Assembly (NCBI GenBank): GCA_963678555.2
Contig: OY782871.2
Span: 558,001-622,000, forward strand
Direction of reading: 5' to 3'
Origin: SABI01 sp963678555
GTDB lineage: Bacteria > Spirochaetota > Spirochaetia > Sphaerochaetales > Sphaerochaetaceae
DNA: 64,000 nucleotides
Part shown: one piece after another, positions 34,140 to 41,287 of the stretch
Layout of the letters: each line of letters opens with the position of its first letter
How positions within the stretch are numbered: the stretch's first letter is position 1
Notes under the pieces: generated by a model
Told to the model about the DNA's origin: nothing
Seen by the model: only the letters and a program-made list of their open reading frames with translations
Database searches by the model: none
Program-made: the position numbers and the translations under genes

Positions 34140-34404
34140 TATGGTACTCCTTGAGGATCTGCTTCATCTGCGACCCTTCCTGTTTCAATAGTTTACTTCC
34201 CCGTGTGATCTTGCACAGACTTATGCCGAGCTCACGGGCTATTTCACGCTGACTCTTTCCTTCGTACAGGTCTTTCATAAGTCGCCAACGAAGAGCGAAG
34301 TCATACTTCTCCCGTTCAGTGAACAGATCATTGAACAGTGTCCGCATCTCACCGGTCGTGGAGGTCTTCACGAAAACTTCGATTATCTCATCTAGATCGG
34401 TCAT
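34132..34404 (-). CDS. trpR: Trp repressor
   Basis: A 90-residue TrpR: FNDLFTEREKYDFALRWRLMKDLYEGKSQREIARELGISLCKITRGSKLLK contains the helix-turn-helix of the TrpR/YerC family, and the RGS after the recognition helix fits a tryptophan-responsive repressor. ATG at 34404 is chosen since it is eight bases from AGGAG; an ATG two codons earlier (34410) is only two bases from it. Overlap with trpB makes this an autoregulated two-gene operon. Confidence 0.87.
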   Translation of the reverse strand: MTDLDEIIEVFVKTSTTGEMRTLFNDLFTEREKYDFALRWRLMKDLYEGKSQREIARELGISLCKITRGSKLLKQEGSQMKQILKEYHNE

Positions 34405-34417
34405 AGACATATCTCCT

Positions 34418-34454
34418 GTGACCGTACGTTACTATACATAGAAACACTTGTCAA
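34418..34454 (-). promoter_or_regulatory. Candidate trpR-trpB promoter/operator
   Basis: A perfect -35 TTGACA (34449-34454) on the minus strand with a weak -10 TAACGT at 17 bp (34426-34431). The -10 region overlaps a dyad GTGAC-N5-GTTAC (34418-34432) that may be the TrpR site. The dyad does not resemble the E. coli CTAG-type operator. Confidence 0.3.
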
Positions 34455-34487
34455 GGAGAAGTTCGTAAAAAGAGGAAGAAAACAGTA

Positions 34488-36062
34488 TTACAGCAATCCG
34501 GCGCGGAATCCATCAAGGGCTTCCAGAACGCCTCCGGCTATCGCTCTCCCCTTGTCGCTGATAGTGAAACAGTGATCCACGTTACCTCTCGGATCAACAT
34601 CACCGATCTTGAAACCGACAGGAACCGTGATTCCGTCATCAAGAATCCCTCGCAGCACTCCATTGAGAGGTGAGAGCACATCCACACCGTCGATTCTCGC
34701 GACAGGTTCCCCTTCCGTGACAAGGTCTCCGATCTTTCTCACCCCGGTGAATACGCCGGCGACCTGTGAGTGGATCACCCGCTTGGCAGCCTCTCCCCCG
34801 ATAAGACCGGGAACGCCCGTGTTGGGAGCTGCCTCACCTTCGGTGATCACAGAACCGAGATAGTGGCCGCGATTCGTCTCCACGACCACGTGACAATCCT
34901 TTCCGGCACTGAAACCGGGACCGAGAGCTATGACGAAGGGAGCCATTCCCATGTGGGTTCCCAGATTCTTCTTGGCAATGATGGCGTCAACGACACACAT
35001 CGGATGCATCTCCCGGATCGAAGAGCCCTCCGGATCAACCATGATGGCCACCTTGTGCTCATCCATGATGCTCTTTGCGGCACGGGTATCGGGAGCGAAC
35101 ACGCATTCGAGACCGTCCAGATTCATGGAACCGGTATGAATGGCCGTTGAGAAGGACACGGTCCTCCTGATTGCCGTCGGCTTGCCGATCTCCAGAACAA
35201 GAACCCGGTACCCGGCTTTGAACAGACGGGATATCACCGCACTGGCGAGATCACCCCCTCCGCGTACGACCACCAGGTTGTCTGAGCGGTCTCTCAGGCT
35301 CATCCCGCTTCTGCGGGAATGGACCTTCATCAGCTCCGAGACAGCAGAGACAGCTATTTCTTCGGGAGTCTGGGCACCGATGTCCAGGCCGAGAGGAGCA
35401 TACAGCTGAGTGAGCGTGGAGATATCTATTCCAAGTTTATCTTTGAGTCTGTTGCGGAAGGTGTGTATCTTATTCCTGCTGCCGAGCATTCCAATATACC
35501 ATGCAGGTGAATTCAGCACCTGTTCAAGGGCCTGCTGATCGAGCGAATGTGTCGCTATGATAAGGGCTGTCTCAGAGTCAATGGGAACCTGCCCCAGGGC
35601 CTCCTCGATCGTGTCACCTGTGTACAGGTGTCCGGCCTGGGGGAACCGCTCCAGTGAAGCATATTCGGCCCTGGTCTCAACCACTTCGACATGGAAGGAG
35701 CAGCTGGAAGCAAGATTGGCGATCTCAAGATTCACATGCCCTCCGCCGACAAGCACCAGACGTGGGCGTGACCCTATCACTTCAATGAACATCTCGAGCG
35801 CACCGCCGCAGTTGTGGCCATCCCCCACGTCAAGAGATTTCGAAAACGACTCACTCGTTCGTAATGGTATCAGCTCCTGAGCCCGCTTCACTGCCTCATA
35901 CTCGCTCACTCCTCCCCCTACCGTTCCATAGGTTGTCCCGTCTGCAAGCACGATCATCCGGGCCTGAGAGCGGGGAGTTGATCCGCTGCTGTGTGTGATA
36001 GTCACCAGTGCGAAGGGAACATTAGTCTCTTCAAGTTCTGCCGCCTGTGCAAATATATTCAT
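34488..36062 (-). CDS. XdhC-YqeB fusion, molybdenum-hydroxylase maturation protein
   Basis: A 524-residue fusion. Residues 1-250 are XdhC/CoxI-like (THSSGSTPRSQARMIV, GTVGGGVSEYEAV, LVGGGHVNLEIA, MLGSRNKIHTFRNRL), which helps load sulfurated Mo cofactor into xanthine-dehydrogenase-type enzymes. Residues 265-524 are the EF2563/YqeB family (VVRGGGDLASAVISRLFKAGYRVLVLE), linked to selenium-dependent molybdenum hydroxylases. ATG at 36062 has GGAGGG six bases before. One base separates it from the yqeC-like gene. No hydroxylase gene lies in the window. Confidence 0.85.
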   Translation of the reverse strand: MNIFAQAAELEETNVPFALVTITHSSGSTPRSQARMIVLADGTTYGTVGGGVSEYEAVKRAQELIPLRTSESFSKSLDVGDGHNCGGALEMFIEVIGSRPRLVLVGGGHVNLEIANLASSCSFHVEVVETRAEYASLERFPQAGHLYTGDTIEEALGQVPIDSETALIIATHSLDQQALEQVLNSPAWYIGMLGSRNKIHTFRNRLKDKLGIDISTLTQLYAPLGLDIGAQTPEEIAVSAVSELMKVHSRRSGMSLRDRSDNLVVVRGGGDLASAVISRLFKAGYRVLVLEIGKPTAIRRTVSFSTAIHTGSMNLDGLECVFAPDTRAAKSIMDEHKVAIMVDPEGSSIREMHPMCVVDAIIAKKNLGTHMGMAPFVIALGPGFSAGKDCHVVVETNRGHYLGSVITEGEAAPNTGVPGLIGGEAAKRVIHSQVAGVFTGVRKIGDLVTEGEPVARIDGVDVLSPLNGVLRGILDDGITVPVGFKIGDVDPRGNVDHCFTISDKGRAIAGGVLEALDGFRAGLL

Positions 36063-36063
36063 T

Positions 36064-36813
36064 TTACCCTCCATATATGTGGTACATACTGTTTTCGTGA
36101 ACAGATCCGTATATAAGGTCTCCACCTTTGAGACCTTCATATCCATGCATCAACGATTCCAGGGTCAGTTCATCAAGGACGTCAACCTGGTTGATGAGCC
36201 CGATAGCATCCCCCCTGCGCGGAACGTTCTCTCTCATACAGTGCAGAAATGTTTCGATCGTGACGGTCTCGTCAAAAGCATCACTCCCCTGATACCGGTG
36301 AATCACCTCATTCGGGGGCTTTCCTATCGCCGAGGCGCCGAAGACCTGCAGCGTCACCGTTGTGAAAGGAAGCATCACCGGTTCATCCGGCCGGTGTAGT
36401 TTCAACGGCATTCGGTTGGCTCCATCGGCCTCGACGAGAATCAGGTCAAACAGAGGAACAGCCTCTTCGAGAAGGGAACAAGGAACTGGAGTCAGCTTGT
36501 CCCGGGTCGTGTACCCCCATAGCGTACAGCATCCCTGAGTCGACACGGAATCGGTATCGAGTGAGAACGTATCCACCCCGCGGTAGTGGTGGATCTGTGG
36601 ATTCGCCATCTTTGTTGTCGTTGTAATAAGGACTTTCCTCTTCTCCGTGACAGCCTCTGCCGCAAGCAGTTCAATCAGAGAAGTCTTTCCCCCACTGCCT
36701 ATGACGCTGACTACCGGGGTCTCAGACCGGGAGGAGGAGTGATCGATGATCCTATGATACAGGTATGATCCAAGAGAAGCAGCGCAAAGTCCCATAGCCG
36801 GTAATTCTATCAC
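36064..36813 (-). CDS. yqeC: YqeC-like selenium-dependent hydroxylase accessory protein
   Basis: A 249-residue P-loop protein: VIGSGGKTSLIELLA (Walker A, about residues 37-51), VLITTTTKM, and DLILVEADGANRMPLKLHRPDEPVMLP are hallmarks of the YqeC family, predicted to act in selenium-dependent molybdenum hydroxylase maturation. It starts its own transcript and is followed immediately by the XdhC-YqeB fusion gene, strengthening both calls. Confidence 0.85.
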   Translation of the reverse strand: MIELPAMGLCAASLGSYLYHRIIDHSSSRSETPVVSVIGSGGKTSLIELLAAEAVTEKRKVLITTTTKMANPQIHHYRGVDTFSLDTDSVSTQGCCTLWGYTTRDKLTPVPCSLLEEAVPLFDLILVEADGANRMPLKLHRPDEPVMLPFTTVTLQVFGASAIGKPPNEVIHRYQGSDAFDETVTIETFLHCMRENVPRRGDAIGLINQVDVLDELTLESLMHGYEGLKGGDLIYGSVHENSMYHIYGG

Positions 36814-36976
36814 GCAGCCATTATACGGTCAATCATATAAAGGCAGAGTAAAAGCCGGCCGAGCCGGGGGATTGCCGCACCTGTGCTGCATCCTCGTGTG
36901 GCCCGTGTGGCCCCAGAATTTTTTCTCTCCATGTTTTTCGCACTTACCGTTATACTGTGCACTGGGAGTAGTCGTT

Positions 36977-37942
36977 ATGAAGTATATATCCATCGATCCT
37001 CTGAACAGGAAGTTCTCCACCATCGCGCTGGGAACCACCTACTTCGGGACAGCTATTGAGGAGTCTGTCGCCTTCGACCTGCTTGATGCATTTGCCGACA
37101 ACGGAGGTACGACCATTGATACGGCACGAGTCTACGGTCAGGAATCTGCCGGTCAGCGCAGCATCAGCGAGGAGATAGTCGGCAGGTGGCTGCAGGCACA
37201 CGGTATGGCCGATACGATGACGGTGGTGACAAAAGGCGCTCATCCGCATCAGGGAAGTATGAGGTCACGGATATCCCGGGATGAGAAAGTCGCGGACATC
37301 GAAGCCACACAGAAGGCGCTCGGTCTTGACTCTCTTGACCTCTGGCTGCTGCATCGCGATGACCCGTCTCTCAGTATGGAGAGGATGACACGGATCATTG
37401 CCGAGGTATATGAGACTGTTGATGTGAAACATATCGGAGTGAGCAACTGGCCCCATACACGGATTGAGCAGGCCCGAGCGGCATGGCAGAGGCCGCCGAC
37501 CGCAAGTGAGATACAGTACTCACTGGCTCCCACCACCCCGGAGCGCTACAATGATCCGACTCTTGTGTGTATGAACGATGAGGAGTTCACCTACTACCGC
37601 AGCACACAGCTGCCCGTGTTCGCCTTCTCCTCTCAGGCAAAGGGCTTTTTCTCGAAAGGAATCAGGGATGGAATCGATTCTCTTCCGCCCAAGGTTCGAA
37701 CCCGTTTTGCTGATGAGAGGAACCTGATGATACTGGAGAGGGTCCGGGCCGTGTGTGAACAGACGGGATACTCACCTGCAGCCGTCTCTCTTGCCTCACT
37801 GCTCGACTCGCCGTTCCCCGTGGTCACCATCATCGGCTGCTCCTCTGTACCGCAGCTGCTTGATTCGATGAGCGCTGCAACGGTGACTCTCACGGAACAT
37901 CAGAACCTACAGCTTCTGGGAGGTGTCTATGGAACAGCATGA
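36977..37942 (+). CDS. Aldo/keto reductase
   Basis: A 321-residue AKR with GTTYFG, the catalytic set DTARVYG (D and Y) and WLLHRDD (H), and IGVSNW. The usual AKR fold is complete. The start at 36977 is eight bases after GGGAG; a longer reading contains a Cys/Trp-rich N-terminus without family similarity. It overlaps the DUF2804 gene by 14 bp, so both are coupled. Substrate unknown. Confidence 0.85.
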   Translation: MKYISIDPLNRKFSTIALGTTYFGTAIEESVAFDLLDAFADNGGTTIDTARVYGQESAGQRSISEEIVGRWLQAHGMADTMTVVTKGAHPHQGSMRSRISRDEKVADIEATQKALGLDSLDLWLLHRDDPSLSMERMTRIIAEVYETVDVKHIGVSNWPHTRIEQARAAWQRPPTASEIQYSLAPTTPERYNDPTLVCMNDEEFTYYRSTQLPVFAFSSQAKGFFSKGIRDGIDSLPPKVRTRFADERNLMILERVRAVCEQTGYSPAAVSLASLLDSPFPVVTIIGCSSVPQLLDSMSAATVTLTEHQNLQLLGGVYGTA

Positions 37943-38969
37943 AATCACATCAGGAGGTCCTCTTCATGACGCACAGGGACTGCTGAGAGAACCCGGATGG
38001 TCCCGCTATCCCTACCTGCAGTACGACAGGAAACGCACCAGGGCCCCGAAATTCCGTATCAAGGAATGGGATTACTACGCGGTCTACTCCTATGCCCACA
38101 ATCTCTGGGTCACCACGACATTCAGTGACCTGGGGTACGCAGGACTCTTTGCGATCGCAGTCGTTGATGGAAAGACCGGCGCATGGGCACAGAGTGACGC
38201 ACTTTCGGTACTTCCTCTCGGACGCCACGGTCTGAGCCCGGATTCGGGTGACTATCAAGTCGGCTGGGCGAACAACGTGCTTCGCATAGCCTACAGCAGA
38301 CGGGGCGAGGTCCGAAGGATCGTCGCAGGAGCCCCGGAACTTTCTCTGAATGGCCGCGGCACGGGTATCGATCTGGACATCACCCTTATCCAGGTACCTC
38401 AGCAGGAGTCGATGAACATCGCGACAAGCTGGACAGAGAACCGGAAAGCCTTCTATTTCAACGAAAAAGTCAACCCCATGGGAGCCAGCGGCACGGTCAG
38501 GATAGGAGAGGAGACACTCGAACTCACCCCCGATACGGCTCAGGGGGTACTGGACTGGGGTCGTGGTGTCTGGACGTATCGCAACAGATGGTACTGGGCT
38601 TCAGCCTCCGGTTTCCAGGACGGGATACCCTACGGTTTCAACTTCGGCTACGGGTTTTCAGACCGGACGGTTGCCAGTGAAAATGCAATCATCTATGACG
38701 AACGACTCCACAAGCTCGGAGAAGTCTCGTTCGATATCAGCGAAGGAGACTACCAGGGAACGTGGAAGATCACCGATGACAGGGGACGGGTGGACCTCAC
38801 CTTCCACCCGGTGGCGGACAGGACCTCCCTGACCAACCTGATTGCGGTACGGAGCGAACAGCATCAGGTGTTCGGGTTCTTTGACGGCACCCTCACCCTC
38901 GATGACGGGATCAGACTGCCGGTCTCCCGCCTCGCGGGCTTTGCAGAGGATGTCTATAACCGGTACTGA
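37929..38969 (+). CDS. DUF2804 family protein
   Basis: A 346-residue protein of the DUF2804 family, recognised from KRTRAPKFRIKEWDYYAVYS, the KAFYFNEKVNPM motif, and the C-terminal DWGRGVWTYRNRWYWASASG...FGYGF section. The predicted beta-rich, tryptophan- and tyrosine-rich make-up resembles lipocalin-like hydroxyneurosporene-synthase folds. Function unknown. ATG at 37929 lies five bases after GGGAGG inside the AKR gene. Confidence 0.8.
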   Translation: MEQHEITSGGPLHDAQGLLREPGWSRYPYLQYDRKRTRAPKFRIKEWDYYAVYSYAHNLWVTTTFSDLGYAGLFAIAVVDGKTGAWAQSDALSVLPLGRHGLSPDSGDYQVGWANNVLRIAYSRRGEVRRIVAGAPELSLNGRGTGIDLDITLIQVPQQESMNIATSWTENRKAFYFNEKVNPMGASGTVRIGEETLELTPDTAQGVLDWGRGVWTYRNRWYWASASGFQDGIPYGFNFGYGFSDRTVASENAIIYDERLHKLGEVSFDISEGDYQGTWKITDDRGRVDLTFHPVADRTSLTNLIAVRSEQHQVFGFFDGTLTLDDGIRLPVSRLAGFAEDVYNRY

Positions 38970-38979
38970 AAGTCCGACA

Positions 38980-39189
38980 TCAGTCTCTCCCGTCTTCCGG
39001 TGACCGGATACAGGCCTCAAGAGAGGATACAGGGCACCTCAGCACACGGGCTATCCGCATCATACTCACTCCGGTGCACCAGAGAAACAATACTCTTTCG
39101 CGATCGGGATCGGGACCGGGATCGGGATTGGGACCGGGATCACCCGGGTGGGAATAACCGCTGCCTGCATGTCTCGATTGTCGATTCAT
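38980..39189 (-). CDS. Small Pro/Asp/Gly-repeat protein with possible helix-turn-helix
   Basis: A 69-residue reading frame starting at ATG 39189 with a strong AGGAGG seven bases upstream. Residues 12-30 are built from a hexanucleotide repeat (alternating Pro with Asp, Gly or Asn). The C-terminal half, LWCTGVSMMRIARVLRCPVSSLEACI, looks like a short helix-turn-helix of the kind found in sigma-like or resolvase C-terminal domains. It is convergent with DUF2804 and 10 bp from its stop. No known family recognised. Confidence 0.5.
   Translation of the reverse strand: MNRQSRHAGSGYSHPGDPGPNPDPGPDPDRERVLFLWCTGVSMMRIARVLRCPVSSLEACIRSPEDGRD
39102..39137. repeat. Hexanucleotide tandem repeat (GAYYGG, six copies)
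   Basis: Six consecutive six-base units, each GATCGG, GACCGG or GATTGG, read on the plus strand. Being a multiple of three, changes in copy number keep the minus-strand small ORF in frame and would lengthen or shorten its Pro-Asp/Pro-Gly tract. Confidence 0.85.
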
Positions 39190-39436
39190 TTCATGACCTC
39201 CTGACATCATGAAGAACCGGCTCAACACCAATTCTGCTTGCATGAAGGACCCGGGACACGCAGAGTGGATAATCAAAGGTGCTGTGCAGTACGGAGAACA
39301 GAACGCATATCTGAGCACACTGATATGGAATGCTTCATGAGCAGAGCTCTACCGTATTGCAAAGATCGGCACATTGAGATACAGTGGGGCCATTATATCA
39401 ACGACACCCAGATGTTGTGATATATTCAGGAGTTAC
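39190..39436. other. Intergenic region before the helicase gene
   Basis: About 250 bp with no convincing gene. It should hold the promoters for the divergent small ORF (minus) and the helicase (plus); I see no consensus-quality boxes. CAGGAG lies before the helicase start. Confidence 0.4.
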
Positions 39437-41149
39437 ATGCAAATCACAGATACATTCGCCGCTCTCGGGCTATCAGAGAGAACACTGAAGGCTCTCGAGG
39501 CAAAGGGGTTTGTCACGCCCACAGCCGTTCAGGCTGCCTGCATTCCCCTGCTGCTGCAGGAAAAATGCGATGTTGTGGGCCGATCCCAGACAGGTACAGG
39601 CAAGACCGCCGCCTTCTCGCTGCCCATCCTTGAGACCATTGATGAATCAAGACATGCCGTACAGGCAATCGTCCTGTGCCCTACCAGAGAACTTGCGATG
39701 CAGGTGAGTTCGGAAATCGAATCGATGAAGGGGTCAAGGCATCTGCAGATCCTGCCTGTCTACGGAGGAGCCTCAATGGACCTCCAGATCAGACGCCTCA
39801 GGAAGGGTGTGCACATCGTGGTCGGAACACCGGGCAGGGTCATGGATCACATGAAACGGGGTACACTCTCGCTCGAGAACATCTCATTTGCCGTTCTCGA
39901 TGAGGCCGATGAAATGCTGAACATGGGTTTTATTGAAGACATCGAGATGATCCTGGCTTCCACTCCGGAAGAGAAACGGATGCTTCTGTTCAGTGCCACT
40001 ATGCCTCCCACGATACTCTCCCTTGCAAAACGTTTCATGAGACGTTTTGAGCTGGTGGAGATTGAACGGGAATCGAAAACACTATCCGCAACAAGTCAGT
40101 ACTATTACGTGGTCAGGCCTTCAGACAAGAAGGAACTCCTTACCCGTATCATTGACATCTCCCCCAATTTTTACGGTCTTGTCTTCTGCCGGACGAAGAT
40201 GGAAAGTGACGAACTGAGCAAGGAACTGATCGCGGGAGGGTACAACGCTGAAGCTATCCATGGAGACCTGGCCCAGCGCCAGCGTGAGCTGATCCTTCAC
40301 AAGCTGAAGGAAAGAAGGATCACGATCCTCGTGGCAACTGATGTCGCCGCACGCGGCATCGATGTCCAGGATCTCACACATGTGATCAACTATTCGATCC
40401 CACAGAATCCCGAGACCTACATTCACAGGATAGGGAGAACAGGGAGGGCCGGCAAGAAAGGTTCCGCCATCACCTTTGTCACTCCCAGTGAAGCCCGCAG
40501 GTTCACCTATCTGAAACGGAACATCGGAGCCGATATCGAACAGGTGAGGATTCCCGACGCTGACAAGATCATAGCAATGAAGAAACAGCGCATTCTCGAC
40601 ACGATCGTGGAGGGCCTCAAAGCCACCCATGACCTGCCGTTTCAGGAGATGGCTCTGGAACTGCTCGAGCTCGATGAGCCTCACAAGGTAGTCACCACAC
40701 TTCTGTCTCTGAACTATATCGGAGACCTCAACGCCCATTCCTACCAGCCGATCCATGACCCTCAGGCACCACGGGGTGATACCTATGGGAAAGATACCAG
40801 AAGACCGGGCAAAGCACAGCAGGATGAGGTACGCCTCTTCGTCGCCCGGGGCTACGCTCATGGAATGACAAAAAAACTCCTTGTGGAGTTTTTGAAGGAA
40901 CATGCTCATGTGAGGGACCATGAGATCAACGATATCTCGGTCATGGAGGACTTCAGCTTCGTAAACGCAAAGGAAGGGGCTGCCCATGCTATCCTGAATG
41001 CCTTTAAAAAGATCTCCAAGGGGGAGAAACCCGTAGTCACGAGGGCGAGGACTGACAGTCCGAACGGAAAACATCTCGCACGTCACCAGAACTACGACCG
41101 TTTCAGCAGGAACAAACCGCACAAGAAGGAAAAGCGACGGTACAGATAA
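39437..41149 (+). CDS. deaD: DEAD-box RNA helicase (DeaD/CsdA-like)
   Basis: A 570-residue ATP-dependent RNA helicase. Motifs in order: Q motif region FVTPTAVQAACIP, motif I SQTGTGKT, Ia PTRELA, II DEAD, III SAT, V ATDVAARGIDV, VI HRIGRTGR. After the helicase core and a spacer, residues about 470-545 (VRLFVARGYAHGMTKKLLVEFLKEHAHV...) match the DbpA-type RNA-binding domain, followed by a basic tail (NKPHKKEKRRYR). Likely ribosome assembly or cold-shock role. ATG has CAGGAG upstream. Confidence 0.93.
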   Translation: MQITDTFAALGLSERTLKALEAKGFVTPTAVQAACIPLLLQEKCDVVGRSQTGTGKTAAFSLPILETIDESRHAVQAIVLCPTRELAMQVSSEIESMKGSRHLQILPVYGGASMDLQIRRLRKGVHIVVGTPGRVMDHMKRGTLSLENISFAVLDEADEMLNMGFIEDIEMILASTPEEKRMLLFSATMPPTILSLAKRFMRRFELVEIERESKTLSATSQYYYVVRPSDKKELLTRIIDISPNFYGLVFCRTKMESDELSKELIAGGYNAEAIHGDLAQRQRELILHKLKERRITILVATDVAARGIDVQDLTHVINYSIPQNPETYIHRIGRTGRAGKKGSAITFVTPSEARRFTYLKRNIGADIEQVRIPDADKIIAMKKQRILDTIVEGLKATHDLPFQEMALELLELDEPHKVVTTLLSLNYIGDLNAHSYQPIHDPQAPRGDTYGKDTRRPGKAQQDEVRLFVARGYAHGMTKKLLVEFLKEHAHVRDHEINDISVMEDFSFVNAKEGAAHAILNAFKKISKGEKPVVTRARTDSPNGKHLARHQNYDRFSRNKPHKKEKRRYR

Positions 41150-41248
41150 CCCTCAGGGGATGCCGGGTTTTGGAGGATTCTGCGGGCCACACAGCCATGC
41201 AGAGACAGAGCTCTTGCTTCTAATCACCCGAAATCTTTCAGATGGAAC

Positions 41249-41278
41249 TTGCACTATCACCTGATTCATAGATACAAT
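41249..41278 (+). promoter_or_regulatory. RND gene promoter, predicted leaderless start
   Basis: TTGCAC (41249-41254) and TACAAT (41273-41278) with 18 bp between; the start is expected at about 41285, next to the ATG at 41287. The promoter is covered by the inverted repeat listed separately. Confidence 0.45.
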
Positions 41279-41287
41279 CAGGTGATA
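41255..41287. promoter_or_regulatory. 12-bp inverted repeat over the RND transporter promoter
   Basis: Arms TATCACCTGATT (41255-41266) and AATCAGGTGATA (41276-41287) are exact reverse complements separated by 9 bp. It covers the spacer and -10 box of the predicted promoter and ends on the first base of the start codon. The geometry fits a TetR-like repressor site; as RNA it would instead hide the start codon. Confidence 0.7.

Noticed and set aside
36850..36872. Terminator formed by GCCGGC/GCCGG upstream of yqeC
   Set aside because: No gene on the minus strand ends there; it lies in the yqeC leader and between divergent genes, so termination makes no sense. Kept only as a note.
39101..39150. 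CRISPR-like array
   Set aside because: Units are six bases with no spacers; it is a simple tandem repeat inside a small ORF.
41156..41190. Terminator after the DEAD-box helicase gene
   Set aside because: AACCC...GGGTT pairs over only five to six bases with a long loop; too weak to call.
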